The notes: generated by a model not told the origin, from the sequence alone. Shown: positions 1-8,647, counted from the stretch's first letter. The stretch is DNA of 64,000 nucleotides from Balneola sp. (GCA_017640785.1 JAEPPZ010000001.1:62001-126000), one strand, 5' to 3'. A program made the numbers and translations.

Positions 1-970
1 TAAGTTGTGGAACTCCAACTCCTGTAACCACTCTGGTGGTACAAATAGACCCTGGACCAACACCAACTTTTACAACATCTGCACCTGCTTGAACTAACGC
101 TTCTGCAGCTGCTCTGGTGGCGATGTTACCACCAATAACATTTAAATGTGGATATTCAGCTTTTATTCTTGAAACGGTTTGAAGTACCCCATCAGAATGT
201 CCGTGTGCTGTGTCTACTGTAATTACATCCACTCCGGCATTCACTAAAGCCTCTACCCTTTCCATTGTATCTGCTGTAACACCAACGGCTGCTCCAACTC
301 TCAGTCTGCCCAAATTATCTTTACAAGCATTCGGAAAATTCATTTTCTTTTCAATATCCTTGAAAGTGATCAATCCAACCAATTTGTTCTTCGAATCTAC
401 GATTGGCAATTTTTCCACTTTAAAGTGTTGAAGGATCTTCTCTGCTTGTTTAAGAGTAGTTCCTTCTTTTGCAGTGTAAAGATCTTCTTTAGTCATGATC
501 TCTCCCAGCTTTTTCGTCATATCAGACTCAAAACGAAGATCACGATTTGTAACGATACCGATTAAAATCCCTTTATCATCTACAATGGGTATCCCACCAA
601 TTTTGTGCATACGCATTAAAGAGCGTGCATCCTTTACCGTAGAGTTTTCATCCAGAGTAACCGGATCGACAATCATTCCACTTTCGCTTCTTTTTACCAA
701 ACGAACTTGTTCAGCTTGCTCTTCAATGGTCATGTTTTTGTGAAGCATCGCAATTCCACCTTCCCGAGCAAGAGCAATTGCTAATCGGTATTCAGAAACT
801 GTATCCATGGCTGCACTAACAATGGGAATGTTCAATTTAAGAGTTGGTGTAAGCTGAACACTTAAATCCACATCTCTTGGTAATATTTTTGAATAATTGG
901 GTACTAATAAGACGTCATCATAAGTAAGCCCTTGTCGGGTGATGCGTTCAAAAGGAGAAGAATCGTTCAT
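1..970 (-). CDS. guaB: IMP dehydrogenase, C-terminal part outside window
   Basis: Oxidises IMP to XMP with NAD+, the first committed step of GMP synthesis in the cytoplasm. The reading frame runs from an ATG at 970 to the window edge without a stop, giving 323 of about 490 residues. Visible are the N-terminal LTYDDVLLVP signature (residues 16-25), two CBS domains (about 100-210, including GGIPIVDDKG and EKLPIVDSKN), the DTAHGHS segment and the catalytic loop GVGPGSICTTR, whose active cysteine is about residue 310 (codon at 41-43). The catalytic flap lies beyond the edge. The gene is divergent from the next one. The family assignment is secure. Confidence 0.97.
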   Translation of the reverse strand, partial: MNDSSPFERITRQGLTYDDVLLVPNYSKILPRDVDLSVQLTPTLKLNIPIVSAAMDTVSEYRLAIALAREGGIAMLHKNMTIEEQAEQVRLVKRSESGMIVDPVTLDENSTVKDARSLMRMHKIGGIPIVDDKGILIGIVTNRDLRFESDMTKKLGEIMTKEDLYTAKEGTTLKQAEKILQHFKVEKLPIVDSKNKLVGLITFKDIEKKMNFPNACKDNLGRLRVGAAVGVTADTMERVEALVNAGVDVITVDTAHGHSDGVLQTVSRIKAEYPHLNVIGGNIATRAAAEALVQAGADVVKVGVGPGSICTTRVVTGVGVPQL

Positions 971-1007
971 TTTATACATGAAACAAAAAATTTGGCTTGC
1001 AGTTTTT

Positions 1008-1015
1008 CAAAGATA
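1008..1015 (-). promoter_or_regulatory. candidate -7 promoter element of guaB
   Basis: The minus strand reads TATCTTTG, matching the Bacteroidota sigma-factor -7 consensus TAnnTTTG, about 38 bases before the guaB ATG. I see no convincing TTTG -33 element at the usual distance, so this is tentative. Confidence 0.3.
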
Positions 1016-1095
1016 AGGATATCTGTATGGAAGTGCTTGTAGTTTAAACTATTTTTTAAGCTTTCGGTAGATTCGATAGAATTTAATACAACTTT

Positions 1096-1857
1096 ATGGG
1101 CAACGATCATATTTATACAAAAAAAGAGATCAGTAAAATACTCAAAAGAGCTTCTGAAATTCAGACGCAAAAAGATCTTTACGGTGATAAAGATGGACTC
1201 TCTGAGCAGGAAATTCTGGAACTTGCCAATGAAGTCGGCATTGATAGAGCATCTCTTTTAGAAGCCATACATATCCATGATAAACCTGATTTCGATCAGG
1301 AATTTAAGTGGAGTAAGGTGACCTCTAAATTACAAGAAGTAACCTATGTTGATAAGGAAATGTCTTCAGAGCAATGGGAAGAAGTTGTTCAGGAAATCAG
1401 AAAAGTGACCGGAGGAATCGGTAAGTCAGCAAAAACCGGAAAGTCGTTTGAATGGGAGCAAAGAAGAGGCGAATTTGGCTACAAACATATCTCATTAACT
1501 CCTAAAGATGGAAAAACTAAAATTCAGTATGTCCATAACTGGACAGCAATGAAGATGCCACTTCTATTTATCCCTGCATTTTTAGGCTCTGTGTTTATGT
1601 TAGTTACTTTAAAAGGAACAGGACTTCCTAAACCCACTGCTGTAATGTTTGCTCCATTGGGTGGATTGGTTGCCTTTACTGGTGGCCTAATGTACATGAA
1701 ATACTATTACTCCAGAGAAAAACGACGGCTTAAGAATATGATCCGAACTATCTCAAAAAAGATAAGCTCTTCCGGGAATGCGAAGATATCTATAGAAGAC
1801 GAAGATGTATATTCTAATGAAAATACCGCCAACAAATCCGGAAACAGGACTCACTGA
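1096..1857 (+). CDS. uncharacterised protein with two membrane segments
   Basis: 253 residues, function not recognised. The first 55 residues form a charged helical region with the pattern KKEISKILKRASEIQ ... GLSEQEILELANEVGID. This resembles short N-terminal modules found on many membrane proteins of Gemmatimonadota and Bacteroidota (recollection, not searched). A soluble middle (about 70-150) is followed by two hydrophobic segments near residues 155-173 and 182-202, then a basic stretch (REKRRLKN) and an acidic/polar tail, so both ends are probably cytoplasmic. It is divergent from guaB and stands alone. An imperfect inverted repeat (CCGCC near 1826, GGCGG near 1868) spans its stop and may act in termination. 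Confidence 0.7.
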   Translation: MGNDHIYTKKEISKILKRASEIQTQKDLYGDKDGLSEQEILELANEVGIDRASLLEAIHIHDKPDFDQEFKWSKVTSKLQEVTYVDKEMSSEQWEEVVQEIRKVTGGIGKSAKTGKSFEWEQRRGEFGYKHISLTPKDGKTKIQYVHNWTAMKMPLLFIPAFLGSVFMLVTLKGTGLPKPTAVMFAPLGGLVAFTGGLMYMKYYYSREKRRLKNMIRTISKKISSSGNAKISIEDEDVYSNENTANKSGNRTH

Positions 1858-1877
1858 ATTGTCGGCGGTTTAAAACT

Positions 1878-2225
1878 TCATGCAAGAGATTTCACTTTCA
1901 ACGCTTTAATGGCGGCTTCCAGAGAGCAAATTCCATCCTGAAAGCTACTTACCCAAAAGTGAACTGTGTTTCTTCTTTGCTGAACAAACTGGTCACAGCT
2001 TGAATAATAGCCTTTTAATTCCTGAACCATGAAGCGAACGTCATCATAGATCTCGATCTTCAATTCATCAGGTAATTCTCCCCAACCCATTAAATCAAAG
2101 GTCTGCTGCATTTCAACAAACTCTTGTTTGCTTTCTTTTTTGATACGATTTAAAAGTGGAGCAACAAAAAGTTTAGTTTCTGATTTTTTAGAAATTGCCG
2201 GAGTTGTAAGTGTATGAAGCGTCAT
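1878..2225 (-). CDS. hypothetical protein, 115 aa
   Basis: No family recognised. It is soluble and mostly helical, with a threonine/serine-rich N-terminus, an acidic middle (FDLMGWGELPDELKIEIYDD) and aromatic residues around HFWVSSF. There is no signal peptide or membrane segment. It converges with the upstream two-helix membrane protein and diverges from exbD across a 166-base gap. Length, good codon structure and the absence of a competing frame make it a likely real gene of unknown function. Confidence 0.55.
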   Translation of the reverse strand: MTLHTLTTPAISKKSETKLFVAPLLNRIKKESKQEFVEMQQTFDLMGWGELPDELKIEIYDDVRFMVQELKGYYSSCDQFVQQRRNTVHFWVSSFQDGICSLEAAIKALKVKSLA

Positions 2226-2379
2226 GATAATTGGGTTTTGTTTTATTGTTTACCCAAACTTAATCATACATAGTGACAGCATAGTGTCACCCTCTTTTTT
2301 AAAATTATTCTAATAGCATTTAAATGCTACTGAATACCATGTTAATAATGAGCTTATATATAGTATAACTTTATAAATT

Positions 2380-2385
2380 AAGGAG
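2380..2385 (+). promoter_or_regulatory. strong Shine-Dalgarno site of exbD
   Basis: AAGGAG lies six bases before the ATG at 2392. This is one of only two consensus ribosome-binding sites I see in the window; most neighbouring genes have none. It fixes the exbD start. Confidence 0.7.
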
Positions 2386-2391
2386 TTTACT

Positions 2392-2931
2392 ATGTTCAAT
2401 AACAAACCAATCCGTGAAAAAGCTTCTATAAATGGCTCTTCTATGGCTGATATTGCTTTTTTACTGCTCATCTTTTTTCTGGTTACTACAACCATCAATG
2501 TAGATACCGGGATTTCTTTAGTACTGCCTCCCCCCATTCAAGACGACAGACCTCAAATACACGAAAGAAATCTCATGAATATTCTTGTCAATGCTGATGG
2601 ATTGATCAGGATGGATGATAAACCTGTATTGATCGAAGAAGTAAAACCAATCCTCAGGGAGTTCATAAATAACAGAGGAAAAGACCCTGAACTATCAGAC
2701 TCTCCTCAAAAAGCCATTGTATCTTTAAAAACTCAGCGAGAAACACCATATAAGGTTTATATCGATATGCTTGATGAAGTGATGGGAACCTATAAACAGC
2801 TTAGGAACGAGGCTTCTATTTCAGAATTTGGAATTGAATTCAAATCGCTTGTAAACAATAGCTCGCAAAAACAACTGATAATAAAGATGTATCCCAAAAA
2901 TATTTCAGTTGCTGAATCGAGTGAGAACTGA
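2392..2931 (+). CDS. exbD: ExbD/TolR-family biopolymer transport protein
   Basis: Proton-channel partner of the ExbB/ExbD (or TolQ/TolR, MotA/MotB-like) inner-membrane motor that energises outer-membrane transport. Of 179 residues, one N-terminal transmembrane helix (about 20-38) carries the family pattern MADIAFLLLIFFLVTTT. Asp20 is the expected proton-carrying residue. The PPP motif and a periplasmic domain to about residue 165 follow. The start is set by AAGGAG six bases upstream. It is unusual that no exbB/tolQ, second exbD or tonB is adjacent; the neighbours are an unknown gene and a toxin-antitoxin pair. It may serve an ExbB encoded elsewhere. Confidence 0.88.
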   Translation: MFNNKPIREKASINGSSMADIAFLLLIFFLVTTTINVDTGISLVLPPPIQDDRPQIHERNLMNILVNADGLIRMDDKPVLIEEVKPILREFINNRGKDPELSDSPQKAIVSLKTQRETPYKVYIDMLDEVMGTYKQLRNEASISEFGIEFKSLVNNSSQKQLIIKMYPKNISVAESSEN

Positions 2932-2947
2932 TTTGAATATCAATGAG

Positions 2948-2976
2948 ATTTATGTACATTATTTATGTACATAAAT
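2948..2976 (+). promoter_or_regulatory. palindromic operator of the toxin-antitoxin operon
   Basis: A perfect 16-base palindrome ATTTATGTACATAAAT occupies 2961-2976. Its left 12 bases also occur as a direct copy at 2948-2959, so the two half-sites are 13 bases apart. It lies just before the antitoxin start, where Phd/VapB-type antitoxins normally bind for autorepression. Confidence 0.6.
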
Positions 2977-2984
2977 AAATTGTG

Positions 2985-3224
2985 ATGAAAAAAGTCCCTG
3001 TAAATCAAGTTAGAGAAGAGTTAGCAAAATATTTGGCAGCAGCTGAAAATGGTGAAGAAATCATAATCACTAAACATAACAAACCAATTGCCAAACTGGT
3101 GAACTATAACGAACCCAGGAAAAATAAACTTCCCAATATGACGGAATTCAGAAAGCAATTTAAAGTAAAGGGAAAACCTATGTCAGAGTTTGTAATTGAC
3201 ATGAGAAAGGAAGACAAGTATTGA
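2985..3224 (+). CDS. Phd/YefM-family antitoxin
   Basis: About 79 residues. The N-terminal half has the Phd/YefM DNA-binding fold pattern: VNQVREELAKYLAAAENGEEIIITKH is the classical beta-alpha-alpha-beta region ending in NKPIAKLV. The C-terminal tail (MTEFRKQFKVKGKPMSEFVIDMRKE) is the likely toxin-binding extension. It should neutralise the adjacent PIN toxin and repress the operon through the palindrome at 2961-2976. GTG at 2982 and ATG at 2985 are consecutive in frame; I chose the ATG. No Shine-Dalgarno site is present. The stop overlaps the toxin start by one base. Confidence 0.85.
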   Translation: MKKVPVNQVREELAKYLAAAENGEEIIITKHNKPIAKLVNYNEPRKNKLPNMTEFRKQFKVKGKPMSEFVIDMRKEDKY

Positions 3225-3637
3225 TGTATATAGACACAAGTTGCCTTTTCGCTTTTTATATTGATGAAACAAATTCTAACCATGTAGATGAGCTGATCAA
3301 TAAAAGTCCTGATGTCTTTATAAGCAAACTCACCATAATAGAAATGCTTTCTTCCTTAAAAAAGAGAGCCAGAATGAATGAACTATCTAATTCCTCAGTA
3401 AAGAAAATATATGCTTTGTTTAAAGATCATATAAGCATTGGTATTTTCAAGGTTTTGGATTTAGATAGCTTAGTATTTTCAAACGCTGAGATTTTGCTTT
3501 CTTCCGCCTCAACCCCTCTTCGAACTTTAGATGCTTTACATCTAGCAGCTGCTTCTGAAAATAATCTTAAAATATTTACTTTCGATAAAACACTTATAAA
3601 AGCAGCAAAGGAACTTCAAATAGGAACTTTAGACTAA
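3224..3637 (+). CDS. vapC: PIN-domain toxin, VapC type
   Basis: Probable Mg2+-dependent ribonuclease toxin of a VapBC-type system. In its 137 residues the PIN acidic residues are visible: Asp in MYIDTSCLFAFY near the N-terminus, Glu in KLTIIEMLSSL (about 40), Asp in TLDALHLAAA (about 102) and Asp in FTFDKTL (about 121). An in-frame TTG at 3221 precedes the ATG at 3224. The ATG is preferred because it overlaps the antitoxin stop (TGATG), the usual coupling. The 3' end overlaps the convergent folD stop by four bases. The pairing with a Phd/YefM-type rather than AbrB-type antitoxin is common. Confidence 0.87.
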   Translation: MYIDTSCLFAFYIDETNSNHVDELINKSPDVFISKLTIIEMLSSLKKRARMNELSNSSVKKIYALFKDHISIGIFKVLDLDSLVFSNAEILLSSASTPLRTLDALHLAAASENNLKIFTFDKTLIKAAKELQIGTLD

Positions 3638-4527
3638 TCAACAGGATAAATACTCTTCTTAGCAGCAAGGAGAGTATTTTTCATCAGCATAGCTACTGTC
3701 ATTGGACCAACCCCACCAGGAACAGGTGTGATCCAGCTGGCTTTTTTCTTTACGGATTCAAAGTCTACATCCCCAACTAACTTGTACCCTTTTTCAGAAG
3801 TTTCATCTGCTACTCTGTTGATGCCCACATCCACAATAACAGCGCCTTCTTTTACCATTTCAGCCTTTACCAAATGTGGTTGTCCTGCAGCTACGATCAA
3901 AATATCAGCATTAATGGTATGCAGAGTAAGATCTTTGGTGTATTTATGACAAATAGTAGTAGTTGCTTTTCCTGACGAATTCTCTCTGGAAAGCATCGTT
4001 GCCATTGGCGAGCCGACTATATTACTTGCACCAATAACAACTGCATGTTTTGCTTTCACTCCAATGCTGTAATGTTTGAATAATTCCATCACACCTGCGG
4101 GAGTACAACTTTTGAAACAAGGCTGATCCAGAGATAATCTCCCCACATTCATAGGATGGAATCCATCAACATCTTTTCGGTGATCTATGGTTTCAATTAC
4201 ATCATGAGAACTTAAATGTGACGGTAAAGGAAGCTGAACTAAAATTCCATCGATAGAGTCGTCAGTATTGTACTCTCGTATTAAAGCCTTTAATTCCTTA
4301 GCCGAGATGGTATCTTGTAATATCTCTGTTTTGGTTTCAATACCTACATCTTCACAGGCTTTTGTTTTAGCACCGGTATACACTCTTGACGCAGGATCAT
4401 CACCAACCAACACTACTTGCAGAAAAGGAGCTCTGTTACCTTTTGCTTTCCAGTCAGAAACATCTTCTCTCACACGATCTCTGACCAGTCCTGCTACTTT
4501 TTTACCATCAATGATTTCTGCACTCAT
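3634..4527 (-). CDS. folD: bifunctional methylenetetrahydrofolate dehydrogenase/cyclohydrolase
   Basis: Interconverts 5,10-methylene-THF, 5,10-methenyl-THF and 10-formyl-THF in cytosolic one-carbon metabolism. 10-formyl-THF feeds purN and purH, also in this window. At 297 residues it has the normal length. Motifs: YTGAKTKAC with the catalytic lysine (K54), ILVQLPLP (about 95-102), DGFHPMNVGRL, CTPAGVMEL, the Rossmann VIGASNIVGSPMATML and the C-terminal TPVPGGVGPMTVAML. It is the last gene of a minus-strand operon, starting one base after the NtrC-type regulator stop (TAG-C-ATG). Its 3' end overlaps the PIN toxin gene convergently by four bases. Confidence 0.97.
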   Translation of the reverse strand: MSAEIIDGKKVAGLVRDRVREDVSDWKAKGNRAPFLQVVLVGDDPASRVYTGAKTKACEDVGIETKTEILQDTISAKELKALIREYNTDDSIDGILVQLPLPSHLSSHDVIETIDHRKDVDGFHPMNVGRLSLDQPCFKSCTPAGVMELFKHYSIGVKAKHAVVIGASNIVGSPMATMLSRENSSGKATTTICHKYTKDLTLHTINADILIVAAGQPHLVKAEMVKEGAVIVDVGINRVADETSEKGYKLVGDVDFESVKKKASWITPVPGGVGPMTVAMLMKNTLLAAKKSIYPVD

Positions 4528-4528
4528 G

Positions 4529-5902
4529 CTATCGCTCTATATTATATTTTTTCATTTTGTTGTAGATATGACTGCGCTGTAAGCCCACCGCATCTGCAGT
4601 TTGAGAAATATTCCAATCGTTCTTTTCGAGTTGTTTAACCAAAAATATTCGCTCTGCTGTCTCTTTAAAATCCTGGAAGTTATCTGTCTCATCTGCAAGT
4701 CCGCCAAGATCTTTTCCATCTATTTTTTTCGACGATAATACACTTTCTACAGACTCCTTATCTATTAAACCGTCAGCTGATAAGATACCTAATCTTTCTA
4801 CAGCGTTATATAGTTCACGAACATTTCCTGTCCAGTTTCTTTTCTTGAGGGCTTTCAATCCTGAATCATCAAATTCTACTGATGAAAAGCTTATATCAGT
4901 TGCCTTTAATTTTTCGAGACAGGATCTGGCAATTAACGGAATATCTCCTGCTCTTTCATTTAAACTAGGCACCTCTATCGGTATTACGCTAATTCTGTGA
5001 AAAAGATCTTCTCTGAAGTTTCCTTCTTTAATTTCTGATTGCAGATCTTTATTGGTAGCTGCCAGAATCCTCACATCAACTTTGATAGATTCATTTCCTC
5101 CAACCCGCGTAATGGTATTTTCCTGAAGAGCACGAAGTACTTTTGCTTGTGCTTCTAAACTCATATCCCCGATCTCATCCAGAAAGAGTGTACCTCCATC
5201 AGCTTGCTCAAACTTACCAATTCTTTGCTCATTTGCGCCGGTAAAAGCACCTTTCTCATGACCAAAAAGCTCACTTTCTAATAATTCAGAGGGAATTGCA
5301 GCACAGTTTACTTCTACAAATACATCTCCACTTCTCGTGCTTTTCTCATGGATCCATTTAGCTACCAACTCTTTACCGGTTCCGTTTTCGCCTGTGATCA
5401 AAACTCTGGATTGAGTTGGAGCTACTTTGTCGATCATTTCCTTGATCTTAGTAATAGCTTTGCTCTCCCCAACGATCTCCTGAATCTTAGGAAGCTTTTT
5501 TCTGATCTGCTTTACTTCTTTAGCCAGATCCTGTTGAGAAAGTGCATTTCTAACTGTGAGAAGTAATCTGTTCAGGTCAGGTGGCTTTTCAAGAAAATCG
5601 AAGGCTCCCATTTTCGTTGCTTCCACGGCAATATCAATGGTGCCATGACCTGAGATCATAATTACCGGAAATTCAAATCCGGCCGTTCTTATTTGTCGGA
5701 GCGTTTCGATGCCGTCGATTCCTTTCATCTTGATATCCAAAAACAACAAATCGAATTCATTTTTGGAGATCATTTCTAAAGTTTCTGTACCACTTTCAGC
5801 CAGAGAAACTTCATAATCTTCGAATTCAAGAATTTCCTTCAGAGTGTTACGAATACCTCGTTCATCGTCTGTAACTAAGATATGTGGTTTAGATTTCGAC
5901 AT
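4529..5902 (-). CDS. NtrC-family sigma-54-dependent response regulator
   Basis: 457 residues with the full three-domain layout. The receiver domain (1-120) has acidic residues D12/D13, phosphoacceptor D56 in LFLDIKM and the lysine in FLEKP. The AAA+ sigma-54 activation domain has Walker A GENGTGKE (171-178), GAFTGA (218-223) for contact with sigma-54, and a GGTLFLDEIGDM Walker B. A Fis-type helix-turn-helix ends the protein (ISQTADAVGLQRSHIYNKMKK). No partner histidine kinase is adjacent. It lies between PBP4 and folD, downstream of an EIIA(Ntr)-like gene, so nitrogen or envelope control is possible, but the target genes cannot be read from sequence. Confidence 0.95.
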   Translation of the reverse strand: MSKSKPHILVTDDERGIRNTLKEILEFEDYEVSLAESGTETLEMISKNEFDLLFLDIKMKGIDGIETLRQIRTAGFEFPVIMISGHGTIDIAVEATKMGAFDFLEKPPDLNRLLLTVRNALSQQDLAKEVKQIRKKLPKIQEIVGESKAITKIKEMIDKVAPTQSRVLITGENGTGKELVAKWIHEKSTRSGDVFVEVNCAAIPSELLESELFGHEKGAFTGANEQRIGKFEQADGGTLFLDEIGDMSLEAQAKVLRALQENTITRVGGNESIKVDVRILAATNKDLQSEIKEGNFREDLFHRISVIPIEVPSLNERAGDIPLIARSCLEKLKATDISFSSVEFDDSGLKALKKRNWTGNVRELYNAVERLGILSADGLIDKESVESVLSSKKIDGKDLGGLADETDNFQDFKETAERIFLVKQLEKNDWNISQTADAVGLQRSHIYNKMKKYNIER

Positions 5903-5914
5903 GGCTGAATCTAA

Positions 5915-7387
5915 TCAATATTTTTCATACAGATATTGCAAAATCTGCTGATGAGAATTATCTACGGGACGTACTTTTCCTGCAAAATGATTAGTGGCTA
6001 AACTAAAAATGATTTGTTTTCCAGATCGGGTAGTCATGTAACCACTTAGTGTCCTCACTCCACTTACATACCCTGTTTTTGCACGGATATTATTATACAA
6101 TTCGGTTCCTTTAAACCGATGAGCAATGGAACCGTCAATTCCTGCAACCGGGAAACTGTTATAAAACACATCCCATTCATTATGGGATTTCATCGAATAC
6201 AGCAACTTGCTGATGTTTCCCGTTGTGGTATAATTCCCCATTGCCAAACCGGAACCATCATTCATTTTCACCAAATTGGTATCCACTCCTTGTTCTGCCA
6301 GAAAATTTCGTACTTCTTTAATACCGTTTTCGAAGGTACCCGGAATTCCTTGTTCTTCCGCTGCCAAGGTTTTCAGCATCATTTCCGTGTAGAAGTTATC
6401 GCTTTCCTTATTCGCCCATTTAATTAATTCGGAAAGTGGTTTAGAAGAGTGGGAAGCAAGTATTGGATAAGAATCCAGAATATCTGAATATAGAATATCC
6501 AATAATGAATTACCTTGATTAGATATTCCATTTTGATGTAAGAAGACTTGAAAAGTATTAGTAAAAAAACTCCCGGCATCAGAAATCGAAAGAGACTCCT
6601 CTTCCTTATAACCTTTCGGCAGCTTACTTCCTAAGTAAATTTCATTTTTGCCTAGAGGTCTTAGGTACCTTTCATCGTACTTTCTATTCTCTTCAGTTAT
6701 AATTTGTTGATTATTAATACTAATAATATCAGTTTCGTCAAGAATCGTATCCGAAAGTTTGACAGGGTAATGATTTGGGAAATACTTAACTATGGGTTTT
6801 TCACCTACCATACCATCAGCCAAAACTTCTATATCAACCGCATTGTTATTATATGATAGAGGAGCAATCTCTACACCATAATAGAAAGTTAGATCGTACC
6901 AATCCCATCCTGTCGGATAAACCTGTCCATCAAAAAAATCTAAATTCTTAGAAATGCTTCCTGAATATTGTTTTATGCCCTTTTCTTTTAATTGATTTAA
7001 GAAACTCTTAAAAACAAAATACCTGTCATCATCGTACAAAAAACCACTTATACTAGGATCGCCTGAACCTCTGATAATCAAATCTCCTTGCCAGGTAGAA
7101 CCTACAAGCTCACCGTCTCCATAAATATTGGTGGTGTATTTGAAATCACTACCTAACCGATCCAAAACCGCGGCCAATGTATATAATTTCTGATTGGATG
7201 CAGGTATTATGAGTTTATCAGAATTGAAGTTTTCCAGTTTATTACCGGATTCATCCAGAACAGTTAATGACCAAAATGCTTCCTGATTGGATAGGGTTTC
7301 CAACAACTGTTCAAAATCCTGTGCTGATAATGAAACAGATACAATAAACGAGAAAACTATGAGCACTAAGGTTCTTAACAATCTCAT
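5915..7387 (-). CDS. dacB: D-alanyl-D-alanine carboxypeptidase/endopeptidase, PBP4 class (peptidase S13)
   Basis: Periplasmic penicillin-binding protein that trims or cleaves peptidoglycan peptide cross-links. The start is placed at the ATG at 7387, one base after the preceding gene's stop (TAA-A-ATG). It begins a clean signal peptide (MRLLRTLVLIVFSFIVSVS, cleavage near SAQ); the open frame extends 32 codons further upstream. With 490 residues it carries the serine motif PASNQKL (S64, K67), an SDN motif in KESDNFYTEMML and the KTG triad in IRAKTGYVSG. The large insert between the first two motifs is typical of class C PBPs. Second gene of the ptsN-like/dacB/ntrC/folD operon. Confidence 0.92.
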   Translation of the reverse strand: MRLLRTLVLIVFSFIVSVSLSAQDFEQLLETLSNQEAFWSLTVLDESGNKLENFNSDKLIIPASNQKLYTLAAVLDRLGSDFKYTTNIYGDGELVGSTWQGDLIIRGSGDPSISGFLYDDDRYFVFKSFLNQLKEKGIKQYSGSISKNLDFFDGQVYPTGWDWYDLTFYYGVEIAPLSYNNNAVDIEVLADGMVGEKPIVKYFPNHYPVKLSDTILDETDIISINNQQIITEENRKYDERYLRPLGKNEIYLGSKLPKGYKEEESLSISDAGSFFTNTFQVFLHQNGISNQGNSLLDILYSDILDSYPILASHSSKPLSELIKWANKESDNFYTEMMLKTLAAEEQGIPGTFENGIKEVRNFLAEQGVDTNLVKMNDGSGLAMGNYTTTGNISKLLYSMKSHNEWDVFYNSFPVAGIDGSIAHRFKGTELYNNIRAKTGYVSGVRTLSGYMTTRSGKQIIFSLATNHFAGKVRPVDNSHQQILQYLYEKY

Positions 7388-7388
7388 T

Positions 7389-7859
7389 TTAACCCGGGAA
7401 ATATTTTTCTTCTTCTTCCTGAAAAGCCTCGAGTATTTGATGAGAGCTTTCGCAACTAAATACCTGCTCCCTGAATGTTCCACTATTCATCAATCTCGAA
7501 ATCCTGCTCAATAATTTAATATGAATGCTGTTCTTTTCATTCGGTCCTACCAATAGAAATACCAGTCGAACCGGAGTGTCGTCTACAGAATTAAATTCCA
7601 ATGGTTCTTTAAGAACGGCAAAAGCACCATGATTTTCATCAACTAGTTCTGTCTTACAATGCGGGATTGCCAAGCCTTTTCCCACACCTGTTGACATCAC
7701 CTGCTCTCTCTCCCACACAGCTTCTTTAATTTCCTGTAAATGCTCAGCGCCTATCTTATCGCTTAAAGAATCTACCAAAACTGAAATCAATTCCTGTTTA
7801 TTACTTACTTCAAGCTCAGAAAGAATAGTTTTGGGTTTCAATAATGAGAATAGGTTCAT
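7389..7859 (-). CDS. ptsN: PTS EIIA-like (EIIA-Ntr/fructose type) regulatory protein
   Basis: Phosphoryl-carrier protein of the fructose/nitrogen EIIA family, usually a regulator rather than a sugar importer when encoded alone. From the ATG at 7859 it has 156 residues, the normal domain length. The start was chosen because MNLFSLLKPKTIL begins the fold, while the open frame extends 22 codons upstream into unrelated sequence. The phosphorylated histidine is H67 in GKGLAIPHCKTE, and LVFLLVGPNEKNSIHIKLL matches the C-terminal core. No EIIB, EIIC, HPr or EI gene is adjacent. First gene of the operon with dacB and the NtrC-type regulator. The gene symbol is a family-level guess. Confidence 0.85.
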   Translation of the reverse strand: MNLFSLLKPKTILSELEVSNKQELISVLVDSLSDKIGAEHLQEIKEAVWEREQVMSTGVGKGLAIPHCKTELVDENHGAFAVLKEPLEFNSVDDTPVRLVFLLVGPNEKNSIHIKLLSRISRLMNSGTFREQVFSCESSHQILEAFQEEEEKYFPG

Positions 7860-7978
7860 CTGTAGCTTGTTAAATATTGGGGTTTCAAGTCTTGGAATAT
7901 AGCCAGTTGAACGGGAATCAATCAAAGATTATTTGTTTGATTTTGGGCAACTCCGATACTAAATCCTTAAACTTGGGT

Positions 7979-8647
7979 ATGGATTGGTTACAAGGCACAA
8001 TTACTATTTTTAAAAAGGATCTAAAGACAGAGTTCAGAACCCGGTTTGCATTCAATATGGTAATCGCCTTTGTAATATCTGCCCTTCTTTTGATCATGTT
8101 CACATTAAAAGCCCAGGAACTTAACCCCACTCCGAAAAGCGGTTTGATTTGGATCATCGTTCTATTTGCTGCTCTTTCTTCATTGGGTAGAAGTTTTATT
8201 TCTGAGACGGATAAAAATACCTACAACCTTTTGCGAATTTATGGATCAGGAACATCTGTATTTTCGGGAAAACTACTTTATAACATCGCTTTTAGTTTTG
8301 TTATCAATGTCTTCACATTCGGTATTTATATTTTTCTGGTTGATCTTACAATTGTCTCCTGGAGTTCTTTTTTCACAATCCTGATTTTTGGCACCATCGG
8401 GTTATCGGGTGTTTCCACAATGATCGCTGCCATCGTTTCTCAAGCTGACAGAAAGGGAGCAATTTTTTCAGTACTGACCATTCCGCTTTTTATACCATTT
8501 ATTCTGTTGCTTACAAGCATCACAAAAAGTGCATTTATAGACGGGTCTTCAGAAGGTTTTACAAACGATTTTTCTGCATTAATTGGATTTATCGGGGTTA
8601 CTATAACAGCCGGAATTTTACTTTTCGAATATATATGGGAGGAATGA
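7979..8647 (+). CDS. ccmB: heme exporter protein B (CcmB)
   Basis: Membrane subunit of the CcmAB(CD) ABC transporter used in system I cytochrome c maturation. From the ATG at 7979 it has 222 residues, the family norm; the open frame starts 34 codons earlier without coding character. Six hydrophobic segments are visible, plus a cytoplasmic N-terminus (FKKDLKTEFRTRFAFNMVIAF) and the conserved ALSSLGRSFISETD region after the second helix. Next is holB rather than ccmA or ccmC, so the rest of the system should lie elsewhere. The window contains at least one c-type di-heme protein (35780-36982) that could use it. Confidence 0.87.
   Translation: MDWLQGTITIFKKDLKTEFRTRFAFNMVIAFVISALLLIMFTLKAQELNPTPKSGLIWIIVLFAALSSLGRSFISETDKNTYNLLRIYGSGTSVFSGKLLYNIAFSFVINVFTFGIYIFLVDLTIVSWSSFFTILIFGTIGLSGVSTMIAAIVSQADRKGAIFSVLTIPLFIPFILLLTSITKSAFIDGSSEGFTNDFSALIGFIGVTITAGILLFEYIWEE

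Noticed and set aside
210-743. Two plus-strand open frames opposite guaB
   Set aside because: They are antisense to the well-conserved IMP dehydrogenase frame and have no recognisable domain.
7388-7483. Upstream extension of the PBP4 frame by 32 codons
   Set aside because: It lies inside the EIIA-like gene and would destroy the signal peptide that starts at 7387.
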